A stretch of 64,000 nucleotides of DNA, from assembly GCF_000019705.1 (NCBI RefSeq), contig NC_011244.1, positions 62,001-126,000 on the forward strand, given 5' to 3'. Below the pieces are notes generated by a model that was given only the letters and a program-made list of their open reading frames with translations, was not told where the DNA came from and made no database searches. Every line of letters begins with the position of its first letter. The stretch's first letter is position 1. The translations under genes were made by a program, and so were the position numbers. Source of the DNA: Borrelia recurrentis A1 (GTDB lineage: Bacteria; Spirochaetota; Spirochaetia; Borreliales; Borreliaceae). Below, in pieces: positions 29,362 through 39,076 of this stretch.

Positions 29362-30630
29362 ATGAACATCAATATACTAGAAAATAAAAATGAAAAAATA
29401 AAAAACTTAAGAAAAGACTTTCCTATTTTAAATAAAACTATTAATAATAAAAAAATCATTTATTTTGACAATGCCGCGACTTCTCACAAACCTCAAAGTG
29501 TAATTTCATCTATAGTTGAATACTACACAAATTATAATGCAAATGTTCATAGAAGTGGACATCAATTTGCAATAGAATCAAGCTTAAAAATAGAAGAGAC
29601 AAGAAAAATTGTTAAACAATTTATCAATGCAGAATCTCCTAAAAACATAATTTTCAATTCCGGAACTACAGATGGAACAAATACAATAGCAAATTCATTA
29701 TTGTTATCAAAATTTTTTAAAGAAAATGATGAAATTATTACAACAACACTTGAACATAATAGTAATGTACTTCCTTGGATCAACATTGCAAAATTTTTAA
29801 ACTTAAAAATTAAACTTGCAAAATTCAATGAAATGGGAATTATTCAATCAGAACAAATACAAAATCTAATTACAGATAAAACAAAAATCATTACTATGTC
29901 TGGAATAAATAATATACTAGGAACAATGCAAAATCTAGAGCAAATAGGAAAAATTGCCAGCGATAACAAAATTACATTATTCATAGATGCGGCTCAAATG
30001 GCACCACATATAAAAATAGATGTAAAGAAAATAAACTGTGATTTTTTAGTATTCTCAGGACATAAAATGCTTGCTCCAACAGGTATTGGGGTATTATATA
30101 TATCAGATAAAATTATAAACAAACTCAACAGCTCCAAACTAGGAGGCAATGCTATAGAAAATATTTATATAAAAAATGAAAAACTTGATTTTCAAACTAT
30201 CAATTCCCCAAATAAATTTGAAGCAGGTACACCAAATATTGCAGGAATTATTGGTCTTGGACAAGCAATAAAGTATATAAATAACATAACGATGGAATTT
30301 ATTCAAGAACATGATCAAGAACTGATTGAATATTGTATTTCAAAATTAAAAGAAATCGATGAGGTTGAATTTATTTTAAATAAAAATATTAAACGAAAAT
30401 CAATAATATCATTTACAGTAAAAAATATTCATTCACATGACATTGAAACATATCTTGATACAATGGGAATTGCAACCAGATCTGGAAAAACATGTGCTTA
30501 CCTCGCATTTTTTTCAGAAAATATTAAAAAAGATCATTTATTAAGAATAAGCTTTTACTTATATAATACAAAAGAAGAAATTGACATTTTCATTTCTTCA
30601 CTTAAAAAAACAATAAAAGAATTTTATTAA
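29362..30630 (+). CDS. sufS: Cysteine desulfurase, SufS type
   Basis: A PLP enzyme removing sulfur from cysteine. 422 residues. Conserved points: FDNAATSHKP start, EHNSNVLPW, FIDAAQMAPH, the PLP lysine in FSGHKML (Lys235) and the catalytic cysteine in RSGKTCAYL (Cys378), class II (SufS/Csd) arrangement. It is followed by sufU. No sufB, C or D is near. In B. subtilis the SufS-SufU pair is zinc-dependent and also feeds other sulfur pathways; here tRNA thiolation is an equally likely use (inference). Confidence 0.95.
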   Translation: MNINILENKNEKIKNLRKDFPILNKTINNKKIIYFDNAATSHKPQSVISSIVEYYTNYNANVHRSGHQFAIESSLKIEETRKIVKQFINAESPKNIIFNSGTTDGTNTIANSLLLSKFFKENDEIITTTLEHNSNVLPWINIAKFLNLKIKLAKFNEMGIIQSEQIQNLITDKTKIITMSGINNILGTMQNLEQIGKIASDNKITLFIDAAQMAPHIKIDVKKINCDFLVFSGHKMLAPTGIGVLYISDKIINKLNSSKLGGNAIENIYIKNEKLDFQTINSPNKFEAGTPNIAGIIGLGQAIKYINNITMEFIQEHDQELIEYCISKLKEIDEVEFILNKNIKRKSIISFTVKNIHSHDIETYLDTMGIATRSGKTCAYLAFFSENIKKDHLLRISFYLYNTKEEIDIFISSLKKTIKEFY

Positions 30631-30740
30631 ATAAACTTACAAACATTTAAAAATCATTAATTTAATTATATAGACAGTAAAATGATAAATAAAATTTAAC
30701 TATTATCTAAAATTTAAGCTAAATCAATATAAAACTATTA

Positions 30741-30778
30741 TTGATTTAATCAAATAAACTTCTTAAAATTGAAACATG
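30741..30778 (+). promoter_or_regulatory. sufU promoter, probably giving a leaderless mRNA
   Basis: TTGATT (30741-30746), 17 nt, TAAAAT (30764-30769), then six bases and the ATG (30776-30778). The transcript would start on or within a base or two of the ATG. No SD precedes this ATG, and it is the first start in the frame. Confidence 0.65.
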
Positions 30779-31171
30779 TTCTCAGAAGAAATAAAAAAAG
30801 AACTAATAAGACTAAGCAAAATAAAAAAGTATTGCTTTCAGGTAGAAAAAAATCAAAGTCCAATATATCATAAATCTAAGTGTGGAGACCAAATAATTTT
30901 TCAAACAGATAAAGACAACAAAAAAATTAAACTAAAATATAATGCATATGGATGTATAGTCTTTCTAGCCAGTACGTATCTTTTAACCAAAATATGCGAC
31001 AATCAACCTAAAAAGACAACATTAGAAATCATAACAAAAATAATTAACAATAATTTTGAAAATTTAGAAGAAATAAATAAAAACCTTAAAATTTTTGAAA
31101 ATTTCTTATATACAAACAGAAAAAATTGTTTTATTCTGCCGTACAAAGCTTTAAAAGAAATTTTAAAGTAA
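30776..31171 (+). CDS. sufU: SufU-type sulfur acceptor / scaffold
   Basis: 131 residues of the IscU/SufU fold. The metal-ligand set of SufU is present: Cys36 and Asp38 in SKCGDQI, Cys60 in YGCIVF, and Cys118 in RKNCFILPYKAL (family RxxCxxLPW). In Gram-positive bacteria SufU binds zinc and accepts persulfide from SufS. It lies 145 bp after sufS with its own promoter. No SD. Confidence 0.9.
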   Translation: MFSEEIKKELIRLSKIKKYCFQVEKNQSPIYHKSKCGDQIIFQTDKDNKKIKLKYNAYGCIVFLASTYLLTKICDNQPKKTTLEIITKIINNNFENLEEINKNLKIFENFLYTNRKNCFILPYKALKEILK

Positions 31172-31203
31172 CATTAAATAATCGCCAATTAAAGGAGAAT
31201 TAT

Positions 31204-32733
31204 ATGCAAATATACTCTCACTCATCAATAGGATACGAAGGAGAGCTAATTGAAGTTGAAGTAGATATTAAAAAAGAAATACCAGGAATTGATATTGTTG
31301 GATTAGCTGGAAGTGAAATTAAAGAATCAAGAGAAAGAATAAAAGCGGCTATTAAAAATTCAGAATTTACTTTTCCAAAAGATAGAATATTAATAAATCT
31401 TGCACCAGCAGGTATAAAAAAAATTGGAACAGCAATTGATCTCTCAATTGCAACTAGCATTATAAGTACAAAAGAAAATAAAAATAACAATTTAAAAGTC
31501 TTAATGTTAGGAGAATTGCAACTAGATGAACAAATAAGAACAATTAAGGGAGTATTACCTGCAATTTCTCTTGCAAAAGAAAAAGGAATTAAATGCATAA
31601 TAATACCTTTTGATAATCTTGAAGAAGCTCTATTAATATCAAACCTAAACATTTGGGGAGTCAAAACTTTAAAAGAAACTCTAGAAATAATTGAAAATCT
31701 TAATAATAATATATTTCCCGCAAAACCTACAATTAATTTTAAAATAGAAGAAAATGAAGAAGAATTTGAATATGATTTTAAAAATATCAAAGGACAACAT
31801 AGAATAAAAAGAGCACTAGAGATAGCAGTAGCAGGAGGACATAATATTATGATATTTGGACTTCCTGGAAGTGGCAAAACACTCAGTATTAAATGTGTAC
31901 AATCAATATTACCCCCACTTACAAATAAAGAAATTATTGAAACAAATAGAATTTGGTCAATTGCAGGAAAGCTAATAGATACAAAAATAATCAGGAAAAG
32001 ACCATTTAGACAACCACATCAAACTGCAAGCAAAGAAGGCATTATTGGTGGAGGAGCTAATGCACTCCCTGGAGAAGTATCACTTGCTCATAATGGCATC
32101 CTATTTTTAGATGAAGCTCTAGAATTTCAAAAATCAATATTACAATCACTGCATGAACCAATAGAAGACAAAACAATTTCAATAGTAAGAGCAAGTTCAA
32201 AATCATTTAAATACCCTGCAAACTTTCAATTAATGATTGCAACAAATCCATGTCCTTGTGGCAATCTTGGAAAAAACGATATTGAGTGTTTCTGTTCACA
32301 ACAAGAAGTTTCAAACTACTGGAAAAAATTTGAAGCAGCAATGCTTGATAGAATTGACATTAGAGTACCAGTTAAACCAGTAAATAATGCCAAATTATTT
32401 CAAGAAGACAATGAAAGCTCACAAGAAATTAAAAAGAGAATAATAAAAGCAAGAAATATACAAAACCAAAGATATGAAAACATTAAAAATGTTCATGAAA
32501 ATTCTGATCTCAAACCAGAACACATTGCAATATTTTGTAACTTAGATAAAATTCTGACAGAAGAAATGATTTATATATTAAATAAACTTAATATATCATC
32601 AAGAGCAACTCATTCAATCCTAAAACTTGCAAGAACAATTGCTGATTTAAAAGATGAGTCTCATATTTCAAGAGAATCATTACTAAAAGCAATTGAGCAC
32701 AGAAAACATGGAGAAAAACTATTAGAAGAATAA
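31204..32733 (+). CDS. comM: YifB/ComM-type AAA+ ATPase (Mg-chelatase-like)
   Basis: 509 residues from the ATG at 31204, chosen for AAAGGAG (31191-31197) 6 nt upstream and the family-typical start QIYSHSSIGYEG; the reading frame stays open for 78 nt upstream, overlapping sufU. N-terminal ChlI-like domain (EVDIKKEIPGIDIVGLAG), Walker A FGLPGSGKT, Walker B ILFLDEALEF, and a cysteine-rich insert NPCPCGNLG...CFC. ComM is a hexameric helicase helping branch migration during natural transformation elsewhere; competence is not known in this group, so the role is open. Confidence 0.93.
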   Translation: MQIYSHSSIGYEGELIEVEVDIKKEIPGIDIVGLAGSEIKESRERIKAAIKNSEFTFPKDRILINLAPAGIKKIGTAIDLSIATSIISTKENKNNNLKVLMLGELQLDEQIRTIKGVLPAISLAKEKGIKCIIIPFDNLEEALLISNLNIWGVKTLKETLEIIENLNNNIFPAKPTINFKIEENEEEFEYDFKNIKGQHRIKRALEIAVAGGHNIMIFGLPGSGKTLSIKCVQSILPPLTNKEIIETNRIWSIAGKLIDTKIIRKRPFRQPHQTASKEGIIGGGANALPGEVSLAHNGILFLDEALEFQKSILQSLHEPIEDKTISIVRASSKSFKYPANFQLMIATNPCPCGNLGKNDIECFCSQQEVSNYWKKFEAAMLDRIDIRVPVKPVNNAKLFQEDNESSQEIKKRIIKARNIQNQRYENIKNVHENSDLKPEHIAIFCNLDKILTEEMIYILNKLNISSRATHSILKLARTIADLKDESHISRESLLKAIEHRKHGEKLLEE

Positions 32734-32737
32734 AAAA

Positions 32738-32751
32738 GCCCCAATTGGGGC
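32738..32751. terminator. Rho-independent terminator of ldh, between comM and ldh
   Basis: Perfect palindrome GCCCCAATTGGGGC. Read on the minus strand it follows the ldh stop and is followed by six T, a textbook terminator. On the plus strand there is no T run after it, so it works mainly for ldh. Confidence 0.88.
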
Positions 32752-32755
32752 AAAA

Positions 32756-33724
<969 letters not shown>

Positions 33725-33895
33725 TTATTTTATTGGTATAATGTAATTCTATAACAGTTTATGATACTTTAAAACAATCCAATAATATTTTTATAAAGCC
33801 CTGTATTAAATATTTAATATATAAAGCAAATAAACGCATAAATTGATACATTGAAATGAAAAAATAATTTATCTCAATACTAATCTCAACATAAA

Positions 33896-35695
33896 TTAAT
33901 TATCATCTGATTTAAGAACAGCAAGAAATGCACTTTGTGGTATTTCAATATTTCCTATCATCTTAAGTCGCTTCTTTCCTTCTTTTTGTTTTTCTAAAAG
34001 CTTTCTCTTACGAGTAATATCACCCCCATAACATTTAGCAGTAACATCTTTTCTAACAGGTGAAATTGTTTCACGGGCAATAATATTTGAACCAATGGCT
34101 CCTTGAATTGCTATTTTAAATTGCTGTCTTGCAATCTCATCTTTTAATTTTTTACAAATATTTAAAGCCTTTGCTCGTGCACCATCTCTAAAAACCAATT
34201 GAGATAATGCATCAACTCTATCTCCATTAACTAAAATATCCAACTTAACTAAATCTGTTTCCTCATATCCTAATAGTGTATAATCAAAAGAAGCATATCC
34301 ACGACTTACAGACTTAATCTTGTCATAAAAATCAAACAATATTTCAGCAAGAGGCATCTTATAAATAACTTCAACACGCTTCGCATCAAGATAAATTAAA
34401 TTTTCCTGTACACCTCTTTTAAGTAAACAAACGCTCATAATATTACCTAAAAATTCAGCAGGAACAATAATATTAGCTCTAATATAAGGTTCAAGTGTAA
34501 CTTCAATATTTTCATTTCCGGGAAATTGTTCAGGACTTTCAATAAAATAGGGATTTCCCTTTTTAGGAATAATTTTATAACGAACAGATGGTGATGTTAA
34601 TATTACACTAAGATCAAATTCACGCTCAATTCTTTCCTGAATCACCTCTAAATGCAAAAGTCCCAAAAATCCACATTTAAATCCATGGCCAAGAGCAGCT
34701 GATGCATCTTTTTCAAAAGTAAGAGATGCATCATTTAGCTTAAGTCTATCCATTGCTTTCAATAGATCATCATATTGATTAGCATCAACTGGATAAACAG
34801 ATGAAAAAACTACAGGCTTAACCTCTTTAAATCCTTCAAGAGGAGCTACTGCTGGATTATCAACAAGAGTTACGGTGTCTCCAATTTTAACATCCGATAT
34901 ATTTTTTATTCCTGCAATAAAATATCCAACATCACCTGCTTCTAAAACATCTTTTTTTTCAAGAATAATTTTAAAAATTCCAATCTCTTCCACAAAATAC
35001 TCTCTATCTGCATGCATAAATTTAATTTTATAACCGGGTCTAATTTGTCCCTCAAAAATTCTAAAATGAACAACAACACCACGATAAGAATCATAATGTG
35101 AATCAAAAATCAAAGCTTTTAATGGACTCTCCCTGCTACCCTTAGGAAAAGGAACATACTTACAAATAGCCTCAAGTAATTCATCAATACCTATTCCATT
35201 CTTAGCAGATATGAGAACAGCAACATTAGCATCTAATCCTAAATCATTCTCTATTTGCTCTTTCACAAAATCAATATTTGCACTTGGCAAATCTATTTTA
35301 TTAATAACAGGAATAATTTCAAGATTATGTTCAAATGCCATATAAAAATTTGAAACGGTTTGAGCTTCTATTCCCTGACTAGCATCAACAAGTAAAAGAG
35401 CCCCTTCACAAGATGAAATTGCTCTTGAAACTTCATAAGAAAAATCAACATGTCCTGGAGTATCTACAAAATTAAGCTCATAAATATTGCCATCACTACA
35501 CTTATAATCAATAGTTACAGCTTGACTTTTAATGGTAATTCCTCTCTCTCTTTCAATATCCATACTATCAAGAATTTGACTCTTAAATTCTCGATCTGAG
35601 ATTATTTTAGCCTTTTGTATAAACCTATCTGCTAAAGTTGATTTACCATGGTCAATATGTGCAATAATACAAAAATTTTTTTTATAAGAACTAAT
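33896..35695 (-). CDS. lepA: Elongation factor 4 (LepA), apparent ATT start
   Basis: A translational GTPase that back-translocates or rescues stalled ribosomes. The domain set is complete only if translation begins upstream of the first ATG: from 35695 the frame encodes ISSYKKNFCIIAHIDHGKST, containing the P-loop, then DSMDIERERGITI, VDTPGH, NKIDLP and the LepA C-terminal domain. Total 599 residues, normal for the family. The only codon with correct SD spacing is ATT (35695-35693), 6 nt after GGAGG (35706-35702). The first in-frame ATG (35563) would delete the P-loop. No ATG, GTG or TTG lies in frame between the SD and position 35563 that keeps the P-loop. Confidence 0.9.
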   Translation of the reverse strand: MSSYKKNFCIIAHIDHGKSTLADRFIQKAKIISDREFKSQILDSMDIERERGITIKSQAVTIDYKCSDGNIYELNFVDTPGHVDFSYEVSRAISSCEGALLLVDASQGIEAQTVSNFYMAFEHNLEIIPVINKIDLPSANIDFVKEQIENDLGLDANVAVLISAKNGIGIDELLEAICKYVPFPKGSRESPLKALIFDSHYDSYRGVVVHFRIFEGQIRPGYKIKFMHADREYFVEEIGIFKIILEKKDVLEAGDVGYFIAGIKNISDVKIGDTVTLVDNPAVAPLEGFKEVKPVVFSSVYPVDANQYDDLLKAMDRLKLNDASLTFEKDASAALGHGFKCGFLGLLHLEVIQERIEREFDLSVILTSPSVRYKIIPKKGNPYFIESPEQFPGNENIEVTLEPYIRANIIVPAEFLGNIMSVCLLKRGVQENLIYLDAKRVEVIYKMPLAEILFDFYDKIKSVSRGYASFDYTLLGYEETDLVKLDILVNGDRVDALSQLVFRDGARAKALNICKKLKDEIARQQFKIAIQGAIGSNIIARETISPVRKDVTAKCYGGDITRKRKLLEKQKEGKKRLKMIGNIEIPQSAFLAVLKSDDN

Positions 35696-35741
35696 TTTAT
35701 ACCTCCCCCAAATCCAAAATAGAATGTTTAGGAATATTGTA

Positions 35742-36725
35742 CTAATGTATATTTTTATTAACCAAAAAATTTTTAATATGAGTCTTTGATTTTAAAACAT
35801 AGGGTGAAAATTTAGGAGCAAGATCAACTATCAATTTCCAAGTATCTACAGCCCGCAACTTATGCTTATTCTCATCATAAATATAAGTAGCATAAGAAAT
35901 ATTATACATTATTTCCCAAAAATCTGTAGATTCAAAACTAGACTTAACATCATTATATTCATTTATTTTTTTAACAAAAGATCTTAAATTCTTAAATTCA
36001 TAAAGAGGTTCATAATAATTAATATAATGATACATTCTAGTTAAAATACCAACTGCAGCAACAAGTCCATGAGTAATTGCAAGTTTATGAGCACCTATCT
36101 TCAAGTACACCTTTGATAACAACTTATGGGTATCTATTAGACCATAATTATTAAATCTATAAAGATTAAAAGTAAAATCTATACCAGATGTTCCTCTTAC
36201 CTGTTTTAAATAAGAATTTAAATAAAAAGACATATCAGATTTATTATCCGAAGTGTCGCCATATTTTTGCACAATATAGTGATAATTATAATAATCATCA
36301 CCACGTGAAAATTTACTTAAAATTTCATTTAAATAATCAATCATATCAACATAATTATTTTTAATTTCAGCAATTTTTGCCAAAGAAAAAAGTATATTTT
36401 TTTCAAACGATTTATCCAGCAAATAATCTTTATCTTCCAAAGTTTTTTGAAGATGTAATTTTTGAAGTACAACATTACCAATCATGCTATAAACAATAGA
36501 CAGATAATAATTAGCTTCTGGATATATACCTTTTCTAAGTAATGCTTCCTGCAAAAAATTTATTGCATCAGTAAGATTAGATTTGATAAAACCTTCCTTA
36601 GAATAAATTAACTGCCGTCCTTTTTCAATCAAAATCCAATATGGAAGTTCCTTTACACCTAACGAATTTAAACTTAATATAAAACTAAAAATAAAAAAAA
36701 ATAAAAAAAATCGTAACATATTCAT
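35742..36725 (-). CDS. Exported TPR-like protein of unknown function
   Basis: 327 residues from the ATG at 36725 (an ATG two codons later or a GTG at 36746 are alternatives). A strong signal peptide follows (MLRFFLFFFIFSFILSLNS), then helical repeats of TPR type (AINFLQEALLRKGIYPEANYY, VLQKLHLQKTLED). No SD is visible before the ATG. The GTG lies in the loop edge of the hairpin at 36730-36768 and would be a poor start. It sits between the V-ATPase operon and lepA. Confidence 0.75.
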   Translation of the reverse strand: MNMLRFFLFFFIFSFILSLNSLGVKELPYWILIEKGRQLIYSKEGFIKSNLTDAINFLQEALLRKGIYPEANYYLSIVYSMIGNVVLQKLHLQKTLEDKDYLLDKSFEKNILFSLAKIAEIKNNYVDMIDYLNEILSKFSRGDDYYNYHYIVQKYGDTSDNKSDMSFYLNSYLKQVRGTSGIDFTFNLYRFNNYGLIDTHKLLSKVYLKIGAHKLAITHGLVAAVGILTRMYHYINYYEPLYEFKNLRSFVKKINEYNDVKSSFESTDFWEIMYNISYATYIYDENKHKLRAVDTWKLIVDLAPKFSPYVLKSKTHIKNFLVNKNIH

Positions 36726-36729
36726 AAAT

Positions 36730-36768
36730 ATATTAAATTTTCTCACAAATTGCGAGAAAATTTAATAT
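36730..36768. terminator. Hairpin after the V-ATPase operon
   Basis: Arms 36730-36744 and 36754-36768 form a perfect 15-bp stem with a 9-nt loop. It starts 15 nt after the stop of the K subunit. There is no clear T run on the minus side, so it may be a weak terminator, an mRNA 3'-end stabiliser or an element controlling the TPR gene that begins right after it. Confidence 0.6.
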
Positions 36769-36782
36769 CTGAATATTTGAGT

Positions 36783-37217
36783 TTAAACAAACTTAAATAT
36801 CATCAAAAATACCATTACAAAAAGAGCAACAGATTCAATTAATCCCAAAACTAAAAGATTTGTTGCAAATCCCTTGCCAGTCTCAGCAAAAGAATCACAA
36901 GCCCCTGCAGCAGTTCTACCCTGAGCAAAAGCAGAAATAGCCATTGCAAGTCCACCACCAAAACCAGCTCCAAATAATAACCAAGGATTAGCCTGGGTCA
37001 TCACCTCTGCTAACGTATTCATTAATATATAACCATATATTATTTGTGTAAGAGGTGCTGAAACAAAAACAATTAATAAAAAGGGAGCCGATTTACCTTG
37101 CATATAACATCTCTTCCATGCTCCAATAGCAGCACTCCCGGCAGCTCCCATTCCCAAAGCTGAACCTATCGCAGAAACTGTTAAAGCTGAATTAACTCCT
37201 ACTAAACCTATATCCAT
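36783..37217 (-). CDS. atpK: V-type ATPase subunit K (membrane rotor ring)
   Basis: 144 residues forming four helices (two fused hairpins). The ion carboxylate is Glu128 (LGLIESVALF); in the first hairpin its place is not acidic. Thr57, Gln58 and Tyr61 (APLTQIIYG) and Gln99 (AFAQGRTAAG) line up with the sodium ligands Thr64, Gln65, Tyr68 and Gln110 of Enterococcus hirae NtpK, with Glu128 for Glu139. This suggests a sodium rather than proton ring (inference). Last gene of the operon. Confidence 0.93.
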   Translation of the reverse strand: MDIGLVGVNSALTVSAIGSALGMGAAGSAAIGAWKRCYMQGKSAPFLLIVFVSAPLTQIIYGYILMNTLAEVMTQANPWLLFGAGFGGGLAMAISAFAQGRTAAGACDSFAETGKGFATNLLVLGLIESVALFVMVFLMIFKFV

Positions 37218-37236
37218 AATTTTATTCTCTCCTTAT

Positions 37237-39066
37237 CTAATCTTTAATTTTTTTAAAAGGTCTATAAGAATATCCATTCCATTCTTGACCCAAATGATTT
37301 GAAAACTCAAGCATATTAAGTCTTACTCCATGAACAACAACAGATAATAAAGATAACATTATATTTAAAATGTGTCCAAAAAGTATCACAATAACACCTC
37401 CTATTATAAGACCAATATTAGATGATTTTAATAAAGATACTGACATGCTATTAAAACTATCAGAAATTGCAAGTCCTGCAAGTCCAACAGCAAAAAGCCT
37501 AATATAAGATATTATATCTGCAAATCCTGAAACAGTAGCTAAAAATTGCTCTATAAGTCCTCCAAAACTTTTTAACATACACACAAAAAAGTTTGAACCA
37601 TCCTGTTTGTCAAAAACAAAAATAAGCATAACTCCAAAATATATCATATTAAGAATCATACTATGCATAGGAAAATTATCACTTCCAAGTATTAAATTAA
37701 GAACAAAATAATAAAGCCCAGGCATTAAAACAAGCCAACCAATTTGAGCAATTGCATGTATATGTGGCTTTTCTTTCACTTTTTGAACAAAATTCCATAC
37801 ATGAGCCAAAGACAGCTGTAAAACCCCTATTGTAAAACATATAAACATAACATTTTGCATACCATTATTTCCTGTCAAATACTCAACCTTAAGAGATTTC
37901 AAAATAGGAAATAAATCAAGAACAAAATGACCACTACCAAACCAAGTACCAGTCATAGAACCATATATTATTGCTGACGTACTTAAATAAAATATTAAAG
38001 CATGAGCAGAAGTTAATGGTTTATTTTTTAAAACACTAATCAAATTAATAATAATGCCTATTAACAAAAATATAACACCATAAGCTGCATCACCAATTAT
38101 CATTCCAAAAAACACAAAGAAAAACAACATAAAAACACAACTAACATCTCTCTCTTTATATCCAGGAATTGTATCTAAAACATCGAAAATAGGTTTAGCA
38201 AGCTTAGCAATTCCTTTTCTTTTTACATAAGTAGGAATAAAATCATTATCATCTGGCTCCGCAAATTGCACCACAAACTTACCATTAAGAGTCGCATTTT
38301 GAAGATATTTTTGCTTATCTTCAGGAATAAATCCTGTAATATATACAAACTCATCACACTCCACATTCATATCAGCCATAACCTGTTCAAATTCAATAAT
38401 TTGTTCATACTCTTTTATTGCATCTTTTAAAATATTTCTATATTTATTTAAAACTGACAACTGAGTTAATTTTTGCTCTAAAACCTCATCAATCATTTTT
38501 AACTTGGTTTCAATAGAATCTAGATCAAATTCAAATTCATATTCTTCAGCTACATCTATATTCTGTTTAGAGTCATTAATAGCTACAAAATAAGCTGTAC
38601 CTTTATAATTATTAATAAGAGCAACTTTAACCTGCGAAAATAACAACAATTTTTTATATTCAGACATTCCAGACTTAAAAAATTGCACATGAATATTACA
38701 TCCCCTTAATTTATTGACTAAATCAACAGAAAAATATCCCCAACAAGATATAATATCTCTATTACGAAGTAATAATTGACGCATTTCTCTTAAATCTTTA
38801 ATCTCAGAACCTAAGTCAACGATACGTTTTGCAATATCTAAAAAATTCTCATTTGAAGAACTTAAAATTTGCACTTCAGAATCATCACCAAGCAAAGACA
38901 AAGCATGATTTAAAATACTCCTCTCCTCAATAACTTTTTGTAAAGATTCTGAAACTTTATTGCAAAAATTGATATGAACAACTCCCAATTCTCTTAAGAT
39001 CTCAAGTGAGTCTCTTTTATATTTTAATAAAGTTAAAAGCAAAACCTTCTTCATTTTAACAATCAT
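37237..39066 (-). CDS. atpI: V-type ATPase subunit I (stator, a-type)
   Basis: 609 residues: cytoplasmic N-terminal half with coiled coils (about 75-130 and 190-250) and a C-terminal half with about seven helices. The essential arginine helix is recognisable in DIISYIRLFAVGLAGLAISD. Subunit I holds the ion half-channels. The ATG at 39066 is 8 nt after GAGG; a GTG at 39072 is only 2 nt away and was rejected. It starts 11 nt after subunit D. Confidence 0.95.
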   Translation of the reverse strand: MIVKMKKVLLLTLLKYKRDSLEILRELGVVHINFCNKVSESLQKVIEERSILNHALSLLGDDSEVQILSSSNENFLDIAKRIVDLGSEIKDLREMRQLLLRNRDIISCWGYFSVDLVNKLRGCNIHVQFFKSGMSEYKKLLLFSQVKVALINNYKGTAYFVAINDSKQNIDVAEEYEFEFDLDSIETKLKMIDEVLEQKLTQLSVLNKYRNILKDAIKEYEQIIEFEQVMADMNVECDEFVYITGFIPEDKQKYLQNATLNGKFVVQFAEPDDNDFIPTYVKRKGIAKLAKPIFDVLDTIPGYKERDVSCVFMLFFFVFFGMIIGDAAYGVIFLLIGIIINLISVLKNKPLTSAHALIFYLSTSAIIYGSMTGTWFGSGHFVLDLFPILKSLKVEYLTGNNGMQNVMFICFTIGVLQLSLAHVWNFVQKVKEKPHIHAIAQIGWLVLMPGLYYFVLNLILGSDNFPMHSMILNMIYFGVMLIFVFDKQDGSNFFVCMLKSFGGLIEQFLATVSGFADIISYIRLFAVGLAGLAISDSFNSMSVSLLKSSNIGLIIGGVIVILFGHILNIMLSLLSVVVHGVRLNMLEFSNHLGQEWNGYSYRPFKKIKD

Positions 39067-39076
39067 TAACACATCC

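Noticed and set aside
31126-31203. Upstream extension of comM inside the 3' end of sufU
   Set aside because: The SD-led ATG at 31204 and the family-typical N-terminus mark the real start.
31218-31877. 219-codon minus-strand frame opposite comM
   Set aside because: It mirrors the coding frame of an AAA+ ATPase with all motifs; no SD or promoter.
36726-36746. GTG start of the TPR gene
   Set aside because: It lies within a 15-bp hairpin and has no SD; the ATG at 36725 leads straight into the signal peptide.
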